A stretch of 64,000 bases of DNA from Aphelocoma coerulescens (taxonomy: Eukaryota > Chordata > Aves > Passeriformes > Corvidae), in the NCBI RefSeq assembly GCF_041296385.1, contig NC_091014.1, positions 20,311,578 through 20,375,577 on the forward strand, written 5' to 3'. Of the stretch, positions 22,998-34,300 are shown piece by piece (the stretch's first letter is position 1; the number at the start of each line of letters is the position of its first letter). The notes under the pieces are model-generated. The model was not told the DNA's origin, did no database searches, and saw only the letters and a program-made list of their open reading frames with translations. A program made the translations under genes and the position numbers.

Positions 22998-25761
22998 CCT
23001 ATGCAGGGATATTCAGTGTCTGCTTTAAGTTTTAAACGACTGATAAAAGATGTTTAGATTGTAAACTGGGCTGCCAACATTGATAGTTTCCAGTGAAAGA
23101 TTTTCTCCAAGTTTAGAACTTTATGAAACATTTTTAATCTGGACCATAATTTTCTCATCCAAGTGATCTATCATGCTAAGCATTGCTTTCTAATTGTCTC
23201 ACAAAATGTTTCTCACAATTCCAAAAACAATGAAAGATAAAATGCAATATATGACTAAAATTTTCTGTTTCCTTTTTTTTTTCCTGCTTGAGATAATTCA
23301 GCTCCTTTAGCACTTTAGTGCTTTGAAGCAAGTCCTTGCTGTACTAGAATGATCCATACTTGAAGAGTATGTAGGCACACCTTCTACTGTCCCTATGAAA
23401 AGCCATTTTATCCAGCCAAAGTGCAAGCCTTGGAAAACCATAGGTAATGTGTTCTTTTTAGCACTGAACAAGTGATTAACTGTAACTTCAGTGATGCTCT
23501 TGAATTCCCAGTTCCATGCTTGGAGCATCCTACCTCCCTAAGAGCTGATGTAACAGACTGAAGTCCAGAACCAATGCTGTGGAAAACATCTAATATCTGT
23601 GCAGGAGATAAGAAAAAAACAGGGCAAGGACTATATTCACAAGGGCAACAATAATGGAAAGCAGGAATAGTGGATGGAGACAAGGGAGACTGAATTACAG
23701 TGGGTTGATTGAGCCTTAAGCTGTTTCCAGAAACCATCCTAATCATGGCTTGGTAAAAATTGGTCTTTGAGGGTGGGTGAGAATAATATTGAGTGGCAGG
23801 AAAGCATTGGGTGAGATGAGGAAGTAAAGACACAGAAAATGGTGCTTAAGGGTGAGGTGAAACAGTTGTAGGAAATAGTAGCGGGGTCCTGATCTATTGC
23901 AGAGTTTTTGTTTTAAAATCATATTGATGTTTTATAGCAACACAAATGCCGTGACATCAGGATATTCAGTATCTCCTGTCAGGAATCAAAGTCACAAAAG
24001 GACAAAAAATAAAGTCTGTGCTCTCTAGTTCACCGTGAAACTGTGGAAGTTCCTTTCTTCAACTTTTTTTCATGAAATCTGCTAAAAGGTATTTTTTTCC
24101 ACTTCAAAGTAAAAATATATCATTTTTCCTAGCTTGAATTTATGCACTATCAGCCCCTTTAGCCCTCTCAGGCCTGTAAAGAGATAATATTCACATATAT
24201 AGTTATCTTTAACAAATGGTGCTATTTGCCTGGTGATGTTTTCTGATAAATGATTTTCCTCTATGGCTGCCTCTAAATGTATCCTATGTATTCCAAAGAT
24301 TTATCTGATTTTATGATGCTCCTAACACCGTCTTCATAATAACTTCTACAGCTTCTTCTAAGAAAACATAGGTTAAGGAAGGTGTCACCAGACATGTCAA
24401 ACACTTCAGCATGTCTAGTGCTTATAAGCAGAAAACACCACTGTGTTACTAAAGAGTAATCTGTCCTTTCTCTCACTCACAAATGTACATAGATAGTGTT
24501 TTTTCCAATAATTGCTTCACAGAAATCTGCTATAAATCATAAATGATAATAAAGTAATTACAGAAATGCAGCAAGAGGTTACCCTTGACATTTCATTTCC
24601 TCTTCACACTTCCCAAAGCTATAGTACATCCAGCTTAAGAAGCATTCCCGCTCTGATTTTTATGTGTAACAACACAAGAGAGCTTCAGACTGACTGCTGG
24701 GCCTTTAATGGCAGCACTCACCACCCAGGCAGATTGACTGGCTGATGTGCACAAACACTAAACATAGAGAAACACCTTCCTTCTTTTCTAAATGCTTAGA
24801 ATAATTATTAGAAAAATGGTCAGGAAAAAAAAGACAGGTAATAATCGGAGACTGCCCCTTCCATACTGGTAGAGATCATGGGTCAGATTGTAACTGAACT
24901 GTTTGGAGGGTTGTGAGATGGATGTAAAAGGAATAAGAGGACTCTATGAAACCACGAGTCTTCCACCTGGGATTGACCATACCAGACAGGGTATTTCTTC
25001 CTGTGTCCTCTCCCTCCTACCATCACCTTCCCAAACTTGAAACATCAGAATAGTCTCTACAAACTTTCTTTCACTAATGTGTGTTAAGCAGCTGTGGCAC
25101 TCTGATGCTACCAACCTGTATACAATAAATTCCTTTTTGAAGGATATAGATTTACAACAGTCCCAGTAGAGAAAGATGCCCTCAAAACAGACCCTGACCT
25201 GAGTGCTCCTTAGATGAATAGTCCTTATGTATTGAGACATGCATCTTCCCTTTCTGAAGGATCTGGAGGCAGATAACATTTTAGTATGTAGGCAAAACTG
25301 ACACACAGATATGCAAACAAAGTCAATTTACAGCAGTTAGTAAAAGTCATACCATGTCTGATTCAAAGCAGCACAATCGATGCCTATCTGGAGGAGGCTC
25401 CACTCTCTGAATCATCCTGGACAGTGCCTATTCACAGGTACTGTAGGAGCAAATGCACTTGACAGGAGGAGGATGCCATTTTTACTGTTCCAAACTCTGC
25501 TCACACATGATAAAAGCAGAGGGAAAGCCTGTATGAGATGAGAAAGATTCAGTCAAATGTGACATTTATTCTTCACATGCTGAAAGCTGAGGCTGTGTCC
25601 TTCACAGGCAGTTGTCATTAAACATCTATGCCTTTTTCACAGCTGCTGTCACTAGTATCAGTTGCCTACTTCATCATGTTTTTAGTCACCCCAGTGTGAG
25701 ATACTGGTGCATTGCTTTGTCCTTTTACTCAAAAGCCTATCAAGTTAAGATGATAAAAAAT
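22998..25761. other. AT-rich intergenic DNA
   Basis: No feature is recognised. Minus-strand frames of 141 residues (23408-23833) and 120 residues (24944-25306) are the longest. They show no recognisable domain and no acceptable initiation or splice context that I can defend, so I treat them as chance. Confidence 0.5.
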
Positions 25762-26009
25762 TACCTCAGGTTGCGCCAGGAGAAATTTGGGCTGGATATA
25801 CAGAAAAATTGCTTCACTGAAAGGGTTGCCAAGCACTGGAACAGCCTGTCCAGGGAAGTGGTTGTGTCACCAGTCCTGGAGGTATTTAAAAGATATGTAG
25901 ACATGGCACTTAGCAACATGGTTTACTGATTGATTTGGTAGTGTTAGGTTTATGGTTGGATTTGATGATTTTAGTGGTCTTTTCCAACCTAAGTGATCCT
26001 ATGATTCTA
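25762..26009 (+). mobile_element. CR1 LINE 3' end fragment
   Basis: In one frame the left part reads LRLRQEKFGLDIQKNC, FTERVAKHWNSLSREVV and LEVFKRYVDMAL, the conserved C-terminal end of CR1 ORF2. The 3' UTR follows with GGTCTTTTCCAACC and a tail word ATCCTATGATTCTAA. It is a 5'-truncated copy of about 250 bp. The open frame that begins upstream at 25612 is an accidental fusion of flank with CR1 sequence. Confidence 0.92.
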
Positions 26010-28386
26010 AGTTGTCTACCCATTTGCATGTACTGCTCCCCAGAAAAGTGGCTCAGCTGCTTGGGATGGCTTGATGAGGCTCCCCACTTGGGGGTAAGCA
26101 GGTGAAACAGCTAAGGCAGTGATCCTGAAAACCATGCTGAAAAATGAAGAACCATGTAGAAGAGGGAAGAAAGAAATTTCATGATCCTACCTGCATAAGC
26201 TTTCTCTGCATGGCTACAGCTCATGTTTCAGAGGCAGGAATATTTGACTTGGTACAGCTTACACCTCATCCTCACTGTTAGGGCAAATCCAGCTTGATCC
26301 CAGCCCTCATTCCCACACCTTTCTCTACTAGGGTTATTTTTTTCCAGGCATTTTCTAAGCATTGATCTCAGTATATTTTTTCCTTTGAATCACAACCACT
26401 TTGATTTTTTTTCCTTTTTTTTGCTTTTTAATTGATGTATATATGTAAAAAGAAAAGCTCCAGTTCACACTGATATAAATAGTAGAAGAATTTAGATAAA
26501 CTGGCACTTACATACTTTTGCTGGCTATAAACACAGCAGTGGGATGAAAGTTATTGCCACAGAAACTGAAGATGTAAAAGACAGGATTAGAAGATGAAGC
26601 TTAATAGCACTGGCACCTGTTGAACATTCCTTTTCATTCTGAATATATATATCATACACCCACAAAAGCATACATCAACAGGAGTGGGTAAGGTGCTAAT
26701 TCTAAGATTCATTCTAAGAAATAAAGAGTCCTGTATGCCCAATCTAAAACTAGAAAGGGAGTATTTCATTTTTCTACGTGTCCTTTTTTTGCTTATAACT
26801 TATAACTGTATTCATTTAATATTCAGTCTTATGCCTCTTTTCAAATATACAACTTACAACTTTCCACGTTCTGCCAGAAGGATCAAACACAGGCACCCTA
26901 TGTGCAAAAGCTTTAGAGGAAAATAATAAAAAAGCCTCTCTATATATAAATCTTCCCTTTTAATTATGCAAATACAAATGGCAGAAATGCATAAATGCAG
27001 TACTTTATTACAGTAATTTAAAAGCTCAGTACCTTTTAAAATAGCTTATTGTGACTAAGATTTTGCTGTTCTTTTAATCAAGCAGAAAATGTTCAAGTCA
27101 GAGAAGTTTGGGCAAATTCAGCCACAGAACGTGCTTAAGTTGGCAAAACTAATCGCTGGGTACATATTTTGTTGCCAAGCGACACTTCAGAAAAGCAAGG
27201 CTGCAATCAAGGTTTAGATGCTATTCTTGGCAGTAGTGCTGAGAAAAGCATCACAGCCCAGGATGGTCCTGCAGCATCACAGGCAGTACGTTCATCCTTG
27301 ACGTTCTTCTCAGTCATAATGTAGGCATCAGTGTTGGGAGTATTTAGACATTTTCTTAGTTAGGACAGATGCCATGGTAGTAAAGGCAAGATGAGAGTTT
27401 TGGGATAACACCTCTAAAACACAGACAATCAACTGTGGGCAGTGTACCAAATGTTGCAAAGATAACTCTAATGCAGCTTTTCCCTCCAGCTGAAGACAGT
27501 GGCTTTTTAAAAGATCTTTCTGTAATTTCTAGTTTAATCTTTTCCACAGAATAAAATTCATCCCCACTCAAAGTAGTCCTTGATTTCTACTGCTGAGACT
27601 AGCCACTGGCAGACCTCAATAAGAGGTTCACCACAAGTCTTTAATCTCAATAGTTTTAAACAAAACATCTCCAAGATGAGATGAATATTGCCAGATACTG
27701 TTCCTGCTATATCAGACAACAGGAAAATAAGTGACTTCTTGTTTTTCTGACAGGCCAGGCAATTGTGGAGATAGCACAAAGAATTATTAGTGAAGAAACT
27801 GGGAAGAATTAGGGTTATAATCCCTTTAGGTTCAACATCCTTTTAGGGGTAGAATAAAGAAGACAGAGTTTTCAGAGTAGAATGAGATAATGGAGCATAC
27901 TAGTTCAGTGTATACACTATTCCCCTTGCTAGTCAGTGTCCAGAAGCTTTGACATCTGATCGCTGAAGACTATTCAACTTGCTCTGTATGAACTCATTTT
28001 GGCTGCTTTCTTTTACTTTCTTTAGCTGTAACACTAATATTTGCAAAGCTCAGGGCGTCATCTCTGCCTACTGAATTTTATATGCACTGCTCTCTCCATG
28101 TTTTAACATACCTTTTTATGAAGAACAGTAGCAAGTAGTTATTCTGTGAATATCTCCAACATGTACATACTTAAGTATGATGAATACACTATAGAGGAAC
28201 ACCAACTTGGCTGAGAGCAGAGGGCCCCAATGGCAGGGACATAAGACACAGTGTACAGGAGAACAAACCATGGCATGACCAGACAGGAAGCACAGGATGG
28301 TGCTGGAGACTCCAGGCCAGAAACTACTCACCAGTTTTTAGGTAAAGAAATAGACACTAGCAAACTTGGCCAAGCCAGTCTTAGGT
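26010..28386. other. AT-rich intergenic DNA
   Basis: No gene or transposon is recognised. The stretch about 27000-27260 has mixed composition and many homeobox-like ATTA/TAAT words without repeat character. It is mentioned as a possible conserved element. Confidence 0.5.
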
Positions 28387-28765
28387 TGCAGCGGGCTGGA
28401 CACCAGGTGCCCACCAAAACTATCGTATTGCTCCCTTCCTTGCCTGGACAGCGGAAAGAAGACAGAATGAAAGGCTCATGGGACAAGATCAGGACAGTGT
28501 GAGAGAGAGATCACTCATCAATTACCATCGCAGGCAAAACAGACTCAACTTGGGGAAATGAATTTACTTAATTACCAATCAAAATCAGAGGAGGATAATG
28601 AGAAACAAAACCAAATCTTAAAACATCTTACCCGTACCTCTCCCTTCTTCCTTGTCTCTGTTTCACTGCCGATTTCTCTACCTCCTCCCAACCAGCAGAA
28701 CAGGGGGATGGAGAATGGGTGTTGTGGTCAGTTTATCACATGACATGTTGTCTCTGCTCCTCACA
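28387..28765 (-). mobile_element. Endogenous retrovirus LTR fragment (U5/R side), minus orientation, cut off by a CR1
   Basis: The stretch aligns by eye with the left third of the LTR at 48293. Shared words in order are CAGGTGCCCACCAAA/CAGGTACCCACCAAA, GGAAAGAAGACAGAA/GGGAGAGAAAATATA, CACTCATCAATTACCATC/CACTCACCAGTTTCCATC, GCAAAACAGACTCAACTTGG, TTACCAATCAAAATCAGAG, GGATAATGAGAAACAAAACC and TCTACCTCCTCCC. The minus-strand poly(A) signal of the other copy is mutated here. The element stops at 28765, where CR1 sequence begins, and its U3 half is missing from the window. Confidence 0.85.
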
Positions 28766-28920
28766 AGCTGCTCAGAGAAGTGGTGGAATCACCATCCTTG
28801 GAAGTGTTCAAAAATGTGTGGACATGGCACTTGGAGATGGGGTTTAGTGGTGTGTATCACAGTGCTGGTAACTATAAAAGTAACTGTCTTTTCCTATGCT
28901 AATGATCTTTTGGTCCTATG
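28766..28920 (+). mobile_element. Short CR1 LINE 3' end, adjoining the LTR fragment
   Basis: It begins with GCTCAGAGAAGTGGTGGAAT and TCACCATCC, continues TGTGGACATGGCACTTGG, and ends with TTTGGTCCTATG, all typical of the last 155 bases of CR1. The left edge directly touches LTR sequence. The LTR does not resume at the right edge, so the arrangement involved a deletion or rearrangement as well as the insertion. Confidence 0.85.
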
Positions 28921-28996
28921 AACACCACACAGAACGGAATACGTGCTGGCGAGATTATATGCAATAAATTTAACTGGTATTTAGTCAGATTGTTCA

Positions 28997-29094
28997 CCTT
29001 CCATCTTTCCTCTTCCTTCTTCCTCCTTCCTTCTTCCTTTACTCTTCTTTCCTTCTTTCTTTTATCCTTCTTCCTTTTTCTTCTTTCTTTTTCT
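28997..29094 (+). repeat. Polypyrimidine (CTTC-rich) tract
   Basis: About 98 bases are all C or T except A at 29003, 29041 and 29064. Units of TTCC and TTCT alternate irregularly, as in a decayed (CTTT/CTTC)n microsatellite. Confidence 0.9.
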
Positions 29095-31110
29095 GCAACA
29101 AATAGATCTGAACATGTTTTTTATTACTTAAATTTCATTCACAGTAAAATTATCTCATTGCATTAAAGTGGTTTTGCCCATAAAAAGAAATTTGACTGTT
29201 TAAATAAGGATGACCAAACATGTACTTGGTGATTTCTTGCTATGAAGTGAACTCAGCTGATTAACCACTCCAACTTGCTAACAGCATCTGTTCACACCTT
29301 TTTTGGGGGAAAGAGATGATTATCCTAGCTTGATTCGCAGTACCTCAGAGCATATTAGACCTCCAATGTAATCCCAAACTTTCCATTAATATAGTATCTC
29401 TCTGCTATTCCTTTTCATTTTAAAATTTTCCCACATTGGATTTGTCTGTTTCAAAGATTATATCACGTGTCAGGCAGTATGTGTTTTCTTTTAAATGGGA
29501 TTACTGTTTGTGCAAACAAGGTGATCTCTGGGCTCCCAGGAGCTTCTGAGGATCAAGGGAGGTAGTCCAAAGTTGTTTAAAGGTCCTGAGAAGTGTCACT
29601 GCAGTAAGCTTGAGTAGCTTTAAGACATGTGAACACATTTCAGTATGAACTATAGATTAAAAATATAAATCAGCCCTCAGCAGCTTTGTATCTACCTGCT
29701 TTACATACTTACAGATACAGAGAAAAAATATCCACAGAGATTTTCATTTTCAGGGTATTGGCTATTTTCTGCATTTTTCTGCCTAGAAGTGATGGATAGA
29801 CTGTATTACAAAAACCAGTTCTTGTCAGTACTTCTTAGAGCAGAACCATATGTCCTTCAAAGCAGATTACATTTTGTAAATACATATTGTAAATGTATTT
29901 GGGTTTGTCTAGACATCTGTATCAGAGGAGTTAAAAAGGGCTAGGATCAAAGAAACACACAAGGGGGTATTAATTGTACTGGATGTAAAGGTTCACTGCT
30001 AAGCACTGCTACACACAGAGTGTGTAACACTTTCCTTCTTGGATTAGCATGCAGGTCACAGTCAAGGCCATAAAAGAGTAAATTCTAGCCATGTCTTGCT
30101 GTACTTTTTCTCTTCAGAGGACTGCAACACAGACATTCAAAATGGTAGGATATTTTGTAACCTGCCAGCACTGCATGGCTGACTGTTATTTTCAGATTTT
30201 ATTACACTCATTCCAATGTTACTTTCAAAGACTCCACTGATGCTAATGTTCCCCGCCTCTAGAAAAAGATACACTACACAACCTATCAACTCACTGGAAC
30301 CTATTTGGTCAAACTACACCCAAAGGAGGCAATGAGGTTCAATCTAATAGCTTTTGCATGATGCATACTGACCCCAATTCCTCCTTGAAGGAGCCATATA
30401 TATCAATAAATCACTTAGTCATACATTACAATGGACTATTTACACAACTTCAGAGGGCTGCTAAATAATGAATTTTAAATTACCTGTTAAAACTCAGTCA
30501 TAGGAAATGTAACTAAATGTACCTTAAATAATTTTACTGACAGATTTCAAATTAGTTCAAATTCATTCCAGAAGTGAGGAAGAATGAAGAGTAAAACAGA
30601 ACCAGGACTGAGTCACTGAGCTTATTTTGAAGGGAGATCATCATACAGAAGATCTTGTCATATAAAAAGAAAAGACAATCCTGTTAAATTTAGATTGTGG
30701 ATGATGAAAAGGCTATGAAACCAATACAAAATATATGAAATAACTAAAAAAGAATTTTAAAGGGTTATTAAAAAAACACCAAGTCAGGCCTGTTTCAATA
30801 AACCTGAGAAAAGTACAGTGAGCACTCCAGTGCTCAGATGATTAATATGTTCCACTAATAAACATAATTGAAATTGTTTGCAAACAATACCTTTATTAAA
30901 GGAATAAAACTTCAACAAAGTAGAAACTCCAAAGGAAAACTCCAAGAAATGCAATATAAACAGTTTGTGAAGTATAAAACCTGACAGTTTTCCCTTGGAC
31001 TACTGTGAGACTGATAATTTTCCTCCCCTGAAGTAGCTTTCATTCACTTATTAACATTTTTAACTCTCAGCGGGGATCAAGGTTTGATTTAAATTGATCC
31101 AAACTGGTGT
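29095..31110. other. AT-rich intergenic DNA
   Basis: No feature is recognised. A minus-strand AATAAA lies at about 30892-30897, inside a palindromic CCTTTATTAAAGG, and could serve the exon-like frame at 31111-31325 if that were real. Confidence 0.55.
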
Positions 31111-31325
31111 TCATGTTGCTCCTGCTGGCTGTCTCACTGCTGTAGCTGCTGCCTGCAGCTCACTTGGCTCTCTGTTCAGTGTGAGTTGCCTCTGCTGATG
31201 CTTCTGTGCCATCCCTGGCTCTGCCTCACTTGCATCTCCTCCCACCACCTCTGCCTGGTGCTGCTCCTCACTCACTACCTCTCCATCTGATTCCTGCATT
31301 TTTGCTAACACTTCTCTTTCAGCTC
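31111..31325 (-). other. Exon-like minus-strand open frame, Glu/Gln/Ala-rich (unidentified)
   Basis: On the minus strand a splice-acceptor-like CATATATTTTTCTAG ends at 31326. An open frame runs from there to a TGA at 31111-31113. About 70 residues are encoded: AEREVLAKMQESDGE, then a Glu/Gln/Ala-rich part (VVSEEQHQAEVVGGDASEAE) and ELQAAATAVRQPAGAT at the end. The stretch is more GC- and CAG-rich than its flanks. A possible poly(A) signal lies about 215 bases downstream. I do not recognise the protein, and low-complexity acidic composition alone is weak evidence. It could be a terminal exon, a lncRNA exon, a processed pseudogene piece or an unrecognised repeat. Confidence 0.2.
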
Positions 31326-34300
31326 CTAGAAAAATATATGTGCAACCTTGCTGAGGGGAAAGAGTCAGCTCACAGGAAATCCTTCAGCATCTTGTGGCAA
31401 CTCTAACACCATGGAACCCATTTACATAAAGTCTCTTGCTCTCCTATTTTCTTTTCCTTTTCCTAGGTGCTAGCCTTTGAATCCCAATATTGGAAGTAAT
31501 TGCCTATGTTTAGGGTAAACAGGAACCCTAGGACTATTCATACTGTAAATTAGCCAAGATTTTGATATGTTTTTACAAGAATTTTCAAAACCTCTTTAAA
31601 AAAAAAATCCCTCTGCTCTTTATCTTCTCCAAGTCTTCCCCTCAAGTGTCAAAAGAACACTGCCTCTTTCAGCTGCTCCCTGCTCTAGAGCAGGAGAGAA
31701 GTATGTGCACCTTAGAGCTTAGCTATTAGGGATGATAAGCCAAAAATCCCCAAGAGATTGTTTTGATGAGGTTTGAGCATTCCATTTTGAGACAGTTAAA
31801 GCTCAATACTAAGAGCATTGCATGAAGCAAATAAAGCATTGTGGTTTTATACAGGACAGAGACACACTGACCCTACTAAGCATGGAGGGCCCTTCAGCAG
31901 CATATAATGCATGGTTTCATATTTTTAATTTTTTTTTCTTTATTGCAGGTGCTCTCTGGACACTACCCAAACTTGTGTTAAAACTGCTGCTGTCAAAAAA
32001 AGGCTGCCTGTATGCCCATCTGAGAGCAGGAGATGGTGTCTGTTTGAAGGACAATTATGCATGTATGGCTGGCAGAAATGTCAGGAGGGTGGGGAGGTAG
32101 AGTGGCACAGTGGCACAGCCAGGAAGGGGCCTGTGGCAAAAGCTCATCCTCATGGATGCCTAAGAGGAGCTGAGAGTTTAACTGAAACAGGAGGCAAACA
32201 AGGAAGCAAGCCCCAAAAATGACAGAGAGATGTTTTCCCTGAGGTTCAGAAAATATTGGATGTAGTCTGTGCAACGATATAAGCTGCTGAAAGGCTGTGG
32301 GAAAGTAGGACAGGAGGAAGGTACCTGTGTGCCTGCTAGAGGGTGGGGATTTCCTTTGAAAGACAGCAGACAATTGATGCTCCTTGCAGCATGCAACGTC
32401 AGCTTCACTTGTCAAGAACAGCACCTCTACCTGCATGCTAAAAATGGTGCCACCCCTCCAACAGAAAGTGCCCTAGAACAGGTTTGACCAAGTTATCTCA
32501 TACCTTTCATTGTCTCATACCTTGCATTGTTGTGAATTCAATAGCTCTACTGGAACTGCATCTGGCACTGGTTCTCTTCATGTTCATTCTCACAAATGCT
32601 TCAGCAGCATTTTTCTCCCCCCAGTGTATCCCCCCTTGGCCTATTATTACTCGCAAGGGTACTTCTAACATTAATTAATTCACCACTCTAAGAGGCCATG
32701 TTCATTTAAATTGGTGGGAAATGTATTCAAAACCCTTATTATCAACTTTCTGGCCATGAGAAGTTAAAAGAAAACGGTTTTTCTCCTTGAATATTCCTGT
32801 TTGGTTACAAGGTTTGAAATCAGCTGGAAGCAGCTAGTCTATGTGATTGCTATGACAGGTCCTGACTCCTGCTGTGTTTCAAACTAAGGAAGAAAAGAGC
32901 GGGAAAAGAATAAAAAGGAAAATCAGAATAACTGATAAAAAATTAAAACAGAAAAATAAAATTAGTATGAGACACAGACAGAAAAAATAACTGTGAAAAA
33001 TAAAAGTATTCCTTGTTTGTGAGCTAGTTAAAACAGGTAAGTAAAATTGTACTTCTAACCACTTAAAACACTGTATCTTTTAGGATTTGAAATTTCAGTT
33101 GAGAGTTACTGAGTAAAATTCTTTCAGGTTTTCTAGAGGGCTTGCTGAAAAAGTTTGAAACAGTAAAATGTATTAAAAAAAATTTATCTTGAAATATATT
33201 TTTGTTTAAGTTTTTTTTAAAAACAAACCCCAAACTCTCTCTGATCAAGAAACTTTAATTCCAAACTGAAGTGACAGATTCCATAATTTATAAAAAACCT
33301 GATCATTTCTTTAAATCAAAATGTCTATTAAAAAAACCCTAAAAAGCAAACTAGTGCTTAAAGATATGTGAATAGTCAGATTTATTTCTAAGGAATCAAG
33401 ATAATTTCATATCGTGAGGGGCATTCACACAACGGAAATCTTTGTTTTTCACTTCTGGACCTCCAATCATACAGTTCTTATAACATTTTGAAATATGTTT
33501 AAAGCACAATACCAAAATCTAGATAGAGATGTAAGCAGATACAGGTGGCATACAAAGTATATGGGTGTGTGTACACATAGATATATGTGCTTATTCAAAT
33601 ACAGAGAATTCAAGGGATTTTAGACCATCACCATGTTTATTTCTAGTTTACATAAAAACACCAAAAAGACCTCAAGACCTCAGGCTCAGCAGTGCTAATT
33701 AGGCTGATGGGATGCTGCAGTTGCAGTCATTCCTGTATACAAGGCAATGCCTTGAGTTAGCAGAAGTATCTCACACAGCACTACACTGTATTGCAGAGAC
33801 ATATGCCTACGTGCATGGTTTAGGAAATGGTTTGTGTCTGATGGTAGCGTCATCTTAACAGGTTCCCCTTTTACGTAGATAATTTTTCCTACTTTTTTGA
33901 TGCCAAATTAAGAGAGTTATACACATAAATATTGTCAGACAAAACCTTCATACAGTTCTCAAGCAAAATCCCTGTCTTTGTAAATGCTATAAAAGTAGAT
34001 TTTTGTTACATATCTTGTAGAAAAATGTTAAATGAGCAAAAAAATGAAGGCCTTGTTTATTCATTGGGCAGTGTAAAAGGAAGACATGGAATTTGTAAAC
34101 AAAATCTCTTTTTTGGACGGTCTGCTCTATTCTAGGATCAGAAATTAGTCTGCTCAGACTGCCACTTTTCTATCTTAAAAAGACGCTCTCAGCCTCTCTC
34201 AAATTATCACTGTTGGCTTTGTGGTGATTAGTATGGATGAGATCTACAACTCCAAATGTTTTTAACTCTGGAGCCTGTGGTTAAATAAACGTTAGTCATG

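Noticed and set aside
23408..23833. 141-residue minus-strand frame
   Set aside because: No domain, no plausible gene context and no repeat match recognised; such a length is possible by chance in 64 kb with six frames.
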